Shown one piece after another: positions 1-10,161 of a DNA stretch of 64,000 bases. Made by a program: the position numbers and the translations under genes. The stretch covers positions 2,686,501 to 2,750,500 of the forward strand of contig CAMQGK010000048.1 of the NCBI GenBank assembly GCA_947000775.1, read 5' to 3'. How positions within the stretch are numbered: position 1 is the stretch's first letter; every line of letters begins with the position of its first letter. Under the pieces are notes generated by a model. The model did no database searches, had not been told where the DNA came from, and was given only the letters and a program-made list of their open reading frames with translations. The DNA is from Pterois miles. Its lineage: Eukaryota; Chordata; Actinopteri; Perciformes; Scorpaenidae.

Positions 1-1025
1 AGGAGGTGAGAGCAAAGCAGTTCAGGTCGAAGGTTGCCAACGTACCGGCTTATTGAATTAGCACAGTATTTGAAACATACACACACACATACACACACAG
101 CACAGCATTATAGCATATATGTTAAAAGCAGCTCTCTGCTGCAGGTGTGGTTGTGTGTTATCTGGAGTGTGCAGTGGAAACTCAGCGCATTGAATCATCT
201 GGAAGGTTTCCTCAGACTTTTCTCTCATTGATGACACTGCAGAAGCTCATTAACTGGGATTTCTGCAAATGGAGCTTCATCTCTACACAAAATAGCAAAC
301 ACGCTAGGCAGGACTGGGGATATGGATAAAACAATTGGTCAAGGTTTATGTACTTTTTCACTGTGATTTCAATATGATGTTACACAGTATGGTGCAAAAC
401 AATAGAAAAGCAATTCAATGGTATGGGAAATTTTGAGACAGTTGAGAAATGTGTTGTCTCACAATATACATTGTCACATTCAGTATAAAGTGTTTATACT
501 GCCCAAACCAACTAGTATGCATTATTTATGACCTATGATCCCAAAAGTTCAAATTCAGCTCTCCCAATATTGCCATTTCATACCAGTAAGATGCCAAACG
601 ACCAGCCGGGGAGGTACACAGAGCAGCAAAAGCTGATCTGAGTATATTCCAAATGAATGCCTCCCTGCAGACAGTACTACTTATACAAACGTGTTAGCAG
701 CTACAGAACTGCTGTCTGGAGCTGACCGACATTAAGAGTAGAAACAGGGTGGTGGAGGGCAGCTCCAGGGGAATTTACCTGAATGGGCTTTTAAATTGTT
801 ATATGTACGTATCACACCAACCAATCAAATGTTTGACCAAATTCTCATATTTAGTGCACGATTCATATTGTTATTAACATGCTTGCTGGCTTAACAAAGT
901 CATGGGCTGTTGTAGTAACATGAACAGAACATGTCAGTAACTTCAGCTAAAATCCAAACATTTAGTGGTAATACACTGTACACAGTAAACTGAATGCACA
1001 AACACAAAATACAAAGAAAAACAGA
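1..1025. other. Intergenic, no gene seen
   Basis: AT-rich sequence lying beyond the 3' end of snrpg. A short (CA)n run lies near 78-100. The small ORFs here have no recognisable domains or splice signals. I see nothing that supports a gene. Confidence 0.5.
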
Positions 1026-1031
1026 TTTATT
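1026..1031 (-). terminator. snrpg: Poly(A) signal of snrpg
   Basis: The plus strand reads tttatt, which is AATAAA on the minus strand, about 170 bases after the snrpg stop codon. This spacing suits a short 3' UTR for this small housekeeping gene. Confidence 0.6.
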
Positions 1032-1199
1032 CACAAGATTACGCAATTCAAAATATGTCTAAACAAAACATCCCTGTCAATGGAAATCAGAGACATTTTA
1101 CAACTCAAAGACACACAACTGCTTTGCCTCGTTCAAAGATAACACAATATAAAAAGTGTGGATCACTCTCTTCTCCATCTGCAGCCATCTGCTCTTCTC

Positions 1200-4166
1200 T
1201 CATACTCTCTCCAAGGCCTCCAACATGATGATGCTGTTTCCTCTGATGACCTATGAGACACGAGACCACACCGAGTGAACACTCAGACTTCTTCTCTGCA
1301 GAGCTTTCACTGTAAAACTGAGATGAACTTTCAGATGAGTCAGAACAGAGCTCCCCAGTATGACCAGGCATTGGCATATTACTGTGCAATCTTGTTCACA
1401 GGGGCAATTCATGAAACAGAGCCATTGTTAATGTTATAGTTATCCGTCTCACATGCACCTGATGGGAGAGATACGCTCTGATTTTAATCAATCCAGCTGT
1501 CTACATAACACACATATGTAGCTCGCGTTTCACTCATGCTTGGGGGTGGGAACGGTTCAGGTAAAAATCCAAACCACTCGGTTCGCTAGTCACGGTTCGG
1601 TTTGTGCGTGTATCATTCGGTTAAATTTGAAATAGGTTATAAGACAGATTGTGATCTTTTTTCATCCCATTTACTGTCACAATAGAAATCAAAGCCTTAG
1701 GAAAAAGGCTGGGACACGGTGGGCAGCGGTATGGGGGTATAACACATGGGCTAACACATGTTTATTTATCAAGTCATATCATCATTGCAATATTGATCAG
1801 TGTTATTGCTCATGGCAGATTTTCCTCATATGGTGCTGCCTTGTTTATGTTACTGTAGTTTAAAAAGCTCTAGTGCTGGCTGACCTGATGCTGACCTTTT
1901 AGTTGATGATTAGTTTTTATTTATTAATTCTTTTTAAATAACTCAGTGTCACTTTTCTTTTATATCAGAAGTCCAGCCATCAGATGTGACAATGAAGAAG
2001 AGTTATGTTCCAGTTGTTGACTTATTCTGCCAAAGAAATGAAAACCATGTTCAAATTGAAACTGGCCTCGTTGCTGTACCGTAAATGTACAGAACTGAAC
2101 TGTAAACCATGGCCCTAAACTGTGAATTTTATGAACCGCCCCATCCCTACTCATGCTACATGTGCATAACGGTGACCTGAAGCATATTTCAAAACTGCAA
2201 GTCCATTGTCTTCTGTTTTACATGTATAATTACAATGATTATGTGCTAGACTCTGAGTGCTGCCAAAACATGGAAGACCTACTCTCACCACTGAGCCTGA
2301 ATGCATCGTGTGTAGACAGGAGAGAAGCTGCTGCTCTGCTAACATGCTGCTTTGCTAGACACTGAGTAAATGCATGTGCATTTCCAGACACGTCAAAATG
2401 TCTGCTGTGAAAAAGGTTTATGAAACACACATGCTCAGAAATCTGTCTGGAGAGTTTATATATTTTTCTCAGTGTCAACAAATTCCATGAAAAGACCCAA
2501 AGCAACAGCTAATGTATCTAACTAACACATATCATTTGTGTATTTAAAGCCTCATACATGCATGTCTCATTCCTGGGCCATAACTGTTGTCCAGAAACTA
2601 CTGGGACACATCAGTGAGACACACTGTTGACATGTTCCTTCATTACCATAACACACACTGTAGTTCACTTTGACTTAATCCCACCTGTTTTTAGAGATTT
2701 ACCTTGCTAGTAGGAACCAATAACTCCTTCATTCACATAGTTTATTATTATCAGTATTATTATTATTATCCATCAATTTGAGAATTCTATCATTGTGGTG
2801 TTTGGACCACCAAATAAAATGGCAGAGGTTAATTATAATGCACTGCACTCTACAAGGGAAGGGACTTATTCACACAGAGCCCCGTTCTTTTCATGGTGTT
2901 TGTTGATAATAAAAAAAACACCAGCCAAGATACTACTACTGACCACCATGCCAATGGTGTTCTGTTGTCCTCCTGGGCCCATCTCCAGCGAGTCATCCAC
3001 CACCAGGTTCATGAAAGGGTCGAACCCACGCAGGATGCCCTGCACGTGTCTGCCTCCATTCAACTTTACTAAAAGGACAAAAGAAATCACAGATGAATCT
3101 TGCATGTTGGGATTAATCACTGTTCCTTCTCAGTTTAAAAGTCCACTGCATTCAGCTGATATTCCAACAGTGTTAACTAGAGGTCGACCAATTACTTGGG
3201 CCGATTATTTTACTTTTTTTTTTTTAAATAATCAGAATCAGCGGATGTCTGAGCATATTAAGCTGATCCAAAAGTTTGTTTGACAAAGTTTAGTTTTTGA
3301 TTACCCGTTTCATGTATTGGGTATTTAGTTTATACATTAAGTTTATATAAAATATATAAATGCTCCGCAGAGCAGACACAAAATGTAGATTGGAGAGACA
3401 GTTGTTCAATAAATGTTTACTGACGTTGAGAAATTTTGTGTATCATGAATTATTATTAAGCTGTTATATTTTATCAAATGGAGGAAAAAATGAAAATCAC
3501 CCAAACATAAACAGCAGGCATCATATATCAGCTGTCCTGATTCTGCAAAACAATAATAATAATAATAATAATAATAAAATCGGCATTGGCCATAAGACCC
3601 CATATCAGTCAACCTCTAGCACTAATCCTAGACTGACCTCCTTAATTAATCCATCTCCCAACTTGATACCAGCTTGTTACAGGCTGCATTATTGGGACTC
3701 TGATATTGAAACAGGGACCTGGTCCTGTTTAAATCTGCTCACATTCAGATGCTACGCTGCTGTTCTTATTCAGCTGGTGCTCAGAGGGATCTGAGCAGCA
3801 TTTTGTTCTCCGCGTAGAAAACAAACCTTCATACTGAACAACATCTAATTGGAAAGAGGCCTTTCTACCAGCTTAAAGCATGAAAGCTATATACTATACA
3901 TATAGGCTAGTCCCCTCGGATATCTGGCTGGACCAAATTAAACTTTAGGAGATTACTAATTTTTGAATGGTAAAGTAATATATAAATAGTATTACGTATA
4001 CTTTTACACGGTGTGGTAACATTACATAAAAAGGCTATTTGTAATTTGCACTATACCGCTGATGTTCTCGTCTTTATTGTTAGCTTATGTACTTTACTCT
4101 GTTTCAAACACACACGAGTGTTTTCGGTGTTTCTTCTGTCAGCTGGTTTGAACTCCAGCGTTCACA

Positions 4167-4199
<33 letters not shown>

Positions 4200-4455
4200 T
4201 CAGATATACTCACATGAAAGCTTCTTGTCCATGAACCTGAAAACAGAAAAACAACAGAGTTACAGATGATCGCTAGCGTTACACTGCTAACGGCCAGGAA
4301 GCTAGCGGATGTTAGCTAGTCTCCGTTGCAAACAATGTAACGTCAGCTGCGCGGGACGATTACAATCTGCTCACAATACAAAGAAGCGCGTTCACATTTT
4401 AACCAAACAAGCCGTCCACCTACTTCTTCAGCTCCGGTGGGTGCGCTTTGCTCAT
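1200..4455 (-). CDS. snrpg: Small nuclear ribonucleoprotein G (Sm-G), 4 coding exons
   Basis: Sm-G is one of seven Sm proteins that form the ring around the Sm site of U1, U2, U4 and U5 snRNAs. It acts in snRNP assembly and pre-mRNA splicing. Coding exons on the minus strand are 4424-4455, 4214-4236, 2944-3068 and 1200-1250, all with GT-AG introns and consistent phases. Together they give 76 residues, the usual family length. The protein opens MSKAHPPELKKFMDKK, carries the Sm1 block LNGGRHVQGILRGFDPFMNL and ends with the Sm2 block VIRGNSIIMLEALERV. The stretch VVDDSLEMGPGGQQNT between the blocks differs most from my recollection of the mammalian protein. The second exon is only 23 bases. The introns hold two DNA-transposon-like elements (1541-2149 and 3178-3618). 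The reading frame is intact, so this looks like a functional gene and not a retrocopy. Confidence 0.96.
1541..2149 (-). mobile_element. Non-autonomous hAT-like element with 8-bp target duplication
   Basis: Its imperfect terminal inverted repeats start TGGGGGTGGGAACGGTTCA on the left and TAGGGATGGGGCGGTTCA on the right, read inward. The element is flanked by the exact 8-bp direct repeat CTCATGCT at 1533-1540 and 2150-2157. An 8-bp duplication is a hAT superfamily hallmark. No transposase ORF remains. It lies in the last intron of snrpg. A related copy, sharing extended sequence from the TAGGGATGGGGCGG end, begins at 45779 on the plus strand and keeps part of a transposase. Confidence 0.8.
2158..2943. 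other. snrpg intron 3 remainder
   Basis: Intronic sequence between the hAT-like element and snrpg exon 3. It has a short ATT-rich microsatellite near 2750-2770. I see nothing else in it. Confidence 0.4.
3178..3618. mobile_element. hAT-like MITE in snrpg intron 2
   Basis: The segment begins TAGAGGTCGACC and ends with the near-complement GTCAACCTCTA. It also contains the inner repeated theme of cgg/ggcc-at motifs typical of a short DNA element common in fish genomes. An (AAT)n microsatellite sits inside at about 3551-3578. I could not find a convincing 8-bp target duplication, so the superfamily is inferred from the termini alone. Confidence 0.5.
4167..4199. repeat. (CAAT)n microsatellite
   Basis: About eight tandem copies of caat lie just inside intron 2 of snrpg, some 15 bases past the donor of the 23-base exon 2. 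Length changes here could sit close to the splice donor. Confidence 0.8.
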
Positions 4456-4529
4456 TTTGTATTTATCTCCTTAGAGCCGACACAGTTGATAGTACGACCG
4501 TCGTTTCACAAAGCCGCGCAGGGGAAACG

Positions 4530-4625
4530 TGCGCCGAGGGACCGGAAGTACACCAGCAAACTTCCTCCGTGGGCTTGTTGTTGTTTTGCTGCTATGACCA
4601 CGTGTCCCCACACCGCCGCCATGAG
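4530..4625 (-). promoter_or_regulatory. snrpg: Probable snrpg promoter
   Basis: This is GC-rich sequence just upstream of the snrpg start codon. It holds an ETS-type motif CCGGAAGT at 4542-4549 and a palindromic E-box CACGTG at about 4599-4604. Both are common in TATA-less housekeeping promoters. Position and motifs are seen; activity is inferred. Confidence 0.45.
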
Positions 4626-4866
4626 GCCAGGAGGAGGCACGGCCGGTCAGGGGTGTTCTCCTGTTCTGTACCTGGATATGTGTACGACATATTTCAAAGA
4701 TCTCCTGAGGGAAACACAGGGAAGGAAAAACACACTTAAAATAACAAATTACGGTATCCTCTTCACAGCTTATTTCTATAAATAACCACATAAACATTTT
4801 CTAGAAAGGTTTGATGTTGTATTACCACTAGTGGTGCTCTAGTTATTCTGCTGTATACTGTATGTT

Positions 4867-5660
4867 TTCAAGATTCAAGATTCAAGATGTTTATTGTCAC
4901 TCCGGTTATACAAGTACAAACGTGTGAAATTCTTATTGCTGGAAAGTTCCATTTAACACACACAAGAAAAAAAAAGGTTAGAGGAAGAGAAAATAATAAC
5001 AATAATAATACTAATAATATAACAACAACAAAAAAAATGACTGAGATAAAATAAATTTACAGTAATAAAATAATAGGAAAAAAAAGTGTATTTACAGATA
5101 ATGTACAACAATAAAGTGACTGCCTAGTGCAAGTGGTAAACAGAGTATTGTATAGGTGCACAGTATTTGACCGTGTTTACAGTATTTATTTTTTTATTTA
5201 TTTATTTTTTTCTTGCACATTTTGCATAGATTGTGTTATACTATTTATTGTATCTGAGTTGTTATTGCATTTCTGAATGTGAGAAACTGCTTTACAGTTG
5301 AACTGTTTAGCAGTCTTATGGCCTGGGGAAAGAAACTGTTCCTGAGTCTACTGGTTTTAGTCCTGGGGGTCCTGTATCTCCTACCAGAGGGGGAGGAGGG
5401 ACAACAGGCTGTTGTGGGGGTGTGTGGTGTCCTTTATGATCCTCAGGGACTTCCTGAGACACCGCTGGTTGAACAGTTCCTGCAGGCTGGGCAGCTCGCG
5501 CCCGGTGACTGTTGGGCCGAGCGCACCACCCTTCCCAGCGCCTTCCTGTCCATGTTGGTGCATGTGCTGTACCAGGTGATGAAGGAGCCTGTCAGGAGGC
5601 TCTCTGTGGTGCCTCGATACAAGTCCCTGAGGATCTGAGGTTTTAGTCCAAATGTCTGCT
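4867..5660 (-). mobile_element. L2/Rex1-like LINE 3' fragment, frameshifted ORF2 end
   Basis: On the minus strand this encodes the C-terminal end of a non-LTR retrotransposon ORF2. One frame carries SFITWYSTCTNMDRKALGR (inside 5443-5600). The adjacent frame continues with RCLRKSLRIIKDTTHPHNS (near 5381-5470), so at least one frameshift breaks it. The 3' end of the copy (low coordinates) is a tail with repeated ttcaaga units at 4867-4890, a typical LINE terminus. Tandem a/t-rich sequence follows the coding remnant. The plus-strand ORF at 5279-5638 is its antisense shadow. Confidence 0.75.
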
Positions 5661-5851
5661 GTATGTGGAGCTTTAACACGTTAATAAATGTAAACACAAG
5701 TTAACAGTGCCGTTAACTGTGCAGATGGTAGTTTGCAGAGAAAACAATTTAGCATAAAGTGTTCAGGAACCAGTTTAGCAGTATGAAAAATGTGACTGTA
5801 TTCAAAAAATCAACACAAAGAACCAAGATGAAACATCTCATGAGAATCATT

Positions 5852-5857
5852 TTTATT
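5852..5857 (-). terminator. Candidate poly(A) signal of the zinc-finger gene
   Basis: The plus strand reads tttatt, giving AATAAA on the minus strand, 1.7 kb past the zinc-finger stop codon. The interval 5858-7553 has no other supported feature and reads as an AT-rich 3' UTR. Nearer, non-canonical signals cannot be excluded. Confidence 0.4.
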
Positions 5858-7553
5858 GTTACCTATAAAGAGCCATAAACTAATTTACAAAAGACCTTGA
5901 AAAAGTGGAAGCATCAAACCTATTAAATCATTTTTACATTTTCACAGTAGAACTTTGAAAAACAGTAAATCCATCAGGGAAAACCCCTCCAACACCATCA
6001 TGTTGACTCTTGTTCATTCACCAAAGCCCACTTATCAAGCATCACAGACATATTGACGGGCTGCCATCACTCTATCAGTTTGCATAGCTAGGTAATCTCA
6101 CCCATGTATATGCCAACTAAAAAGACAGGCCGTAATGAAAGGCATTGTATTGGGCACAATGACAGCCATTCAAAGTCTGATCACCCTGTAGATTATGACA
6201 ATACCTACCAAGCATTGGAACCTCAAAACAGCACAGAAATGCTCAAAACATGTTAACATTTTATACTTTGTGATTTAATTCATACCTTGGGAAAAAACCC
6301 CTGCAAATACCTTGTAGTCTTAACCAAAGCACTACATTGCCATCTAGCACAGTGGTGACAATCCAGCAAGTGGCACACAGAGTTCCCACCATATACGACT
6401 AATTATTGCCAAATTTGTGAGAAAAATAACTAAAATACAGCAGTAGACATGACCTGACTTTACTTGGCTAAAGCACTACAGACGTCTGGTGTAAAAACAA
6501 ACTTAGCAAACAAGAAATCTCTGTCAGTGCTTTGACTAGAACTTACCATGGTTATGCAGATGTCCTCGCTGCCCAAAAAGCTCCTTAAGGCTAAAATGAT
6601 CTTTAGTCACACTGCATGTCTATGGGCTAAGACTTTCTTAGCTTTAAGATGCTTTCAGGAAACCAGGTCCTAATCTGTGAAAAATAGTGCTGTCAGGGAT
6701 AGTTAAATAGAGTGGATGTGCCAATCTCTAATAAAGAATCATACTGGTGTTTTTGCATGTTTTTTTTCAGCTTTTCAGGCTGCTACAAGTTTCAGTGTAT
6801 TTCATTAAAGTATGAAAATCAACTTGCAGACATGCAAGACAAGGTAATCAAGACATAGGTAATCCATCACAGTGAACCTGTTGGCTTTATGTTTAGTCAA
6901 GGTTGTGTTATATTTATATGTTTTAATAAAGCTGAGAATTATTAGGAATTTCAAAAGTGTTCATTACTGGTGCACAAAAGTGCTTGTGGGATACATTTTA
7001 CAATGCTGACATTTGCTTCTTGCAGTGTTTGATTTTACAGCATAGATTGTTAATAAACTGCTGCACTCTAATCTGAGATGGTGGAACGTCTCATTAGCAC
7101 ATTAACACACTGAAATGATCAACTTTTACATGTATTAACATGCAGTGATAATGTTAAAAGTTAACTGCATAAATGGTCACTGTTATGGATCTCAACAAAC
7201 AAGTTGATTTACACACTGTACTGAAAAAGGAACAAGTGGCTGCTGAAAAAACTCTGGTATGCTTTAGAAAATGGTTGGCAGTAAATTATGTATGCAGATT
7301 GTAGTCAAAGGGCTAAATAAAACACAAAAAGCCTGGTATGGCTTTTATGATTCTTTTTTTTTTTTTTTAATCGCTTGATATGATCTTTGTTGATATGTTG
7401 GTCTGGATAACATTAAACCAACAGTGTAGGAATAAAAAACAAGATGGTCTGAATGCTTAATTAATGAACTGGTTAATCAACTGAATTTCACAGAGATTTC
7501 ATCACTCTGCTCTCTAACCCTTCAAGGCAAAAAGGCAACATTCAAACTGGATC
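5858..7553 (-). other. Probable long 3' UTR of the zinc-finger gene
   Basis: AT-rich sequence with no ORF of note follows the zinc-finger stop codon and runs to the AATAAA at 5852-5857. The boundary is inferred from the poly(A) signal only. Confidence 0.4.
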
Positions 7554-9176
7554 TCAGGCTTTGCTGGCCTGATGCGTGTAGCCCTCTGTGATATTGTCCT
7601 CCTCCACTCTGACTCGCAGATGCTCCTGACAGTGTTCTAGGAAAGAGTCCAGTGCTGAGAAACCCTGCTGGCAAGGCACACAGTGGTACAGCCTCTGCCT
7701 CTTTGAGCCCGGCCATTTGCAGGTGTCCATCTCGTTAACGCACACACTGCACTGCCTCCTCTTCACAGAGGACTGGTGGAGCTCCACATGCTCCCTTAGC
7801 TGCGACTGTAGAGAGAAAACCTCAACACATGAGGGGCATGGGAACTCTCTCTCCAGTTCATCATCATCCTCCTCCTCCTCGTCTTCCTCCTCGTCCTCCT
7901 CCATCACCTCAGGCACTTCCCTACATCTCCCTGGATCTGTAACTTTGTTCTCTAATCTGACCACTTTCCTGGGCCTCCCTGGACCAGCTTTAACAGTCTT
8001 GTTTTCTGCTATGCTGGTTTTTACTTTATTTGGTCTATCTTGTGATAACTCTGAGTCTTTGGTGGTACATTCTACAGGCTGGCTGGTGTTTTTGATTGCG
8101 ATGAAGCTTGAGGCTGAGTGCTGTCTGTAATGTGCCTTAAGTGATAAATGATGGAAGAAGACTTTGCCGCACACCTGACACGGATAAGTCCCTGCTCTTC
8201 TGCGCTTGCGTATGACTGGTCTTGGTTCTCTCCTCGTATTTTTCTCTCTGCTGTGCTTCTCTTTTCTGTGCATGTACAACTTAGAGGTGCTCCTGAAAAC
8301 CATGTCACAAGAGCGGCAGTCCAGAAGCTTTGTTTTGGATTTTGGCATTTTAATTAGATCTCCATTCACCTTGGTATTCCCTCCTTTCCTTGCTTCGCCA
8401 CCAGTACCTTCTCCTTTGGTCTTTTGTTCCTGTGGAGCCATCAGCTGCTCCTCTGCATGGTTGGTCTGTTTATGGCGTTGCAGTCCAGCCTCTGTGCGGA
8501 ACACTTTCAAACAGAATTGGCACACATTGACAACTCTGCTGCTGGGCCCTGGGGTATCTGAAGAATCAGAGCGGGTTGAGTCTCCCTCAGAAACAGGTGG
8601 AGAATCATCTGGAGGGCTACTTGCATCAGCTATGTCTAATGGGGATGGTGGTTCACTACAACCAGCTTGCTGATGGTGCAGCAGAGCCTGCTTCTGGCTG
8701 AAGCCTCTCCCACACAGGGCACATGCGTAAGGGCTGCCATCCAGGAGGTGAGGCTGGCGGTGAGGCGACTTGTCCTGCTGCCTGCCAGGATCAGAGGAGC
8801 GAGTCGTACATGCAGGGCACGAAGAGCTCAGCTGTGACTCTCCATGACAAAGCTCACATAGGGCAGAGTCTTGATTGCATGTATGTAGCTGTAACGATGA
8901 TCTCAGGGAGAACTCCTGCCCACAAGACAGACACCGGTGAGGCTTGGGTAATGTGTGTTTTAGTTCCTGGTGATGCAACAGATCTGTTGCATAAGGGAAG
9001 CCCTTACCACATTCTTGACAAACATATGAGGGCAAATGGGATGGCTGCTGCCTCTTGTTTTGTGTGTGCTGTTTAGTGGCGATGAAGCTGGCGAGCCTGG
9101 ATAGTGTGTCTGTGGCGGTGCTGGAGCCTCTGAACGACTCCTGGGCCCTTGTGGTGCCCCAGCTGACTCCATCCAT
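7554..9176 (-). CDS. C2H2 zinc-finger protein with AT-hook, 540 aa
   Basis: This is a likely nuclear DNA-binding protein; I cannot name its orthologue. The uninterrupted ORF has eight C2H2-type fingers. Classical C2H2 ligands are visible at C53-C56-H69-H74, C219-C222-H235-H240, C287-C290-H303-H308, C333-C336-H349-H353, C447-C450-H463-H467 and C499-C502-H515-H519. Two fingers are variants that end in Cys: C82-C85-H98-C100 and C152-C155-H168-C173. An AT-hook core, PGRPRK, lies at residues 399-404. A run of Glu and Asp follows at about 425-442. The fingers are spread out with long linkers and lack the TGEKP tandem layout. The chosen ATG follows an in-frame TGA nine bases upstream and a plausible acceptor at about 9207, so an upstream non-coding exon is expected. 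It lies between snrpg and tbc1d22b on the same strand. The 137-residue serine-rich plus-strand ORF is antisense to the acidic tract. Confidence 0.9.
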   Translation of the reverse strand: MDGVSWGTTRAQESFRGSSTATDTLSRLASFIATKQHTQNKRQQPSHLPSYVCQECGKGFPYATDLLHHQELKHTLPKPHRCLSCGQEFSLRSSLQLHTCNQDSALCELCHGESQLSSSCPACTTRSSDPGRQQDKSPHRQPHLLDGSPYACALCGRGFSQKQALLHHQQAGCSEPPSPLDIADASSPPDDSPPVSEGDSTRSDSSDTPGPSSRVVNVCQFCLKVFRTEAGLQRHKQTNHAEEQLMAPQEQKTKGEGTGGEARKGGNTKVNGDLIKMPKSKTKLLDCRSCDMVFRSTSKLYMHRKEKHSREKNTRREPRPVIRKRRRAGTYPCQVCGKVFFHHLSLKAHYRQHSASSFIAIKNTSQPVECTTKDSELSQDRPNKVKTSIAENKTVKAGPGRPRKVVRLENKVTDPGRCREVPEVMEEDEEEDEEEEDDDELEREFPCPSCVEVFSLQSQLREHVELHQSSVKRRQCSVCVNEMDTCKWPGSKRQRLYHCVPCQQGFSALDSFLEHCQEHLRVRVEEDNITEGYTHQASKA

Positions 9177-9305
9177 CCTCTTTCACCAAGCTTTTCTCCT
9201 GCTGTGAAGAATACAGTAGAGGTTGACGTTATTAGCTTGAAAATCGCGCAAATACTAGAGCCAAAATAAAAGGCAAAGGCATTCAACCGTGTTTAAAGAA
9301 ACATA

Positions 9306-9319
9306 CCGAGCTGCTCCTG
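9306..9319 (-). other. Possible 14-base 5' UTR mini-exon of the zinc-finger gene
   Basis: On the minus strand a pyrimidine-rich acceptor (tctctgtcag) is followed by 14 bases and then by GTATGT, a good donor. It could join the exon at 9634 or above to the coding exon at 9206. This is inferred from splice signals only; the acceptor may be fortuitous and the exon longer. Confidence 0.3.
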
Positions 9320-9633
9320 TCTGACAGAGAAGTAGTCAACAGCTAACGTTAGTGAAGCGTTGGTAGGGAAAGGGGAAGCACGCCTTCTCGTTAGATACTT
9401 CCTCTATCTTTATCGATAATGGGTGGCTATATTACATTTTATAAACATGCAATAAAAATATGTATATCTGTATATAAAATAATATCTGAACAGCTAGAGA
9501 TAAATTTGTTGATAAGTCAAAGCTGAACTGTGGCAGCGCGACCACAGGCTAGCTGCATGTTTGCTAACGTTAGCTCGCTGCTAGCTGCACTAACATGTTG
9601 TAAACGCAGCTTCCATCGGCCCGAACAGCTCAC

Positions 9634-9732
9634 CTTGGCGCTCACACAGATGCGACTCGACGGGTGTCCTGCCACCGGGTTGAAATCAGACGGTTTATCG
9701 CGGAAACAGTCGGTTTCGTTGTCGAGAGCCAC
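9634..9732 (-). other. Candidate first exon of the zinc-finger gene, with upstream ORF
   Basis: On the minus strand an ATG at 9732 opens 33 codons, beginning MALDNETDCFRDKPSDFNP and ending exactly at AAG followed by GTGAGC, a strong donor. Joined to the coding exon by any phase I tested, it does not read into the zinc-finger frame, because that frame has a TGA nine bases before its ATG. It is therefore best read as 5' UTR with an upstream ORF, or as the start of a different transcript. It lies in GC-rich promoter sequence. Confidence 0.35.
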
Positions 9733-9787
9733 ACTAGCATGGCTGCAAAAGTGAAACCGAAGTTTGTTACGTTACTTCTCTTCAGCC

Positions 9788-9818
9788 GTCGACGTCACTT
9801 CCGTCACGTCACGTGCCA
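9788..9818 (-). promoter_or_regulatory. CRE/ETS/E-box cluster, probable zinc-finger promoter
   Basis: Within 31 bases there are GACGTCAC (CRE-like), acttccg (ETS core reversed) and TCACGTGC (E-box). The cluster lies about 60-80 bases upstream of the candidate first exon. Housekeeping promoters often carry this combination. Function is inferred. Confidence 0.45.
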
Positions 9819-10161
9819 GTTTCAGAACACCTTTCGAGCTTCGACGGTGACGTTACACCGAGTTACCGATTTCTTGCTATTAAAACGTTTTTGTTCATTT
9901 GTTTGTGCAGGCTTAAAATCACCTTTAATACATAAAAACAGTGATACAGAGATAACCCCCCCCACACACACACAAACACAAATGCCAAAATGAAGAATAA
10001 CAATCGTTTAATATAAACAAAAGTTCAAATAGCAGGTGTACTGTAATTACAGCATTACATATTTTCTTCATTTAAACCAGCCCAGACTACTGAAGCCTAA
10101 CAAACATTTGGCATATTATTGTTGAAACAGCATTAACACATCTGAAACGAGTCAACAAGTT

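Noticed and set aside
1105..1389. 94-codon minus ORF
   Set aside because: Out-of-frame shadow of the last snrpg exon; the true exon is 1200-1250.
5279..5638. Plus-strand ORF of 119 codons starting MRNCFTVELFSS
   Set aside because: It is the complement of a LINE ORF2 C-terminal remnant read on the minus strand.
7717..8130. Plus-strand serine-rich ORF of 137 codons
   Set aside because: Antisense to the acidic Glu/Asp tract and finger region of the zinc-finger gene.
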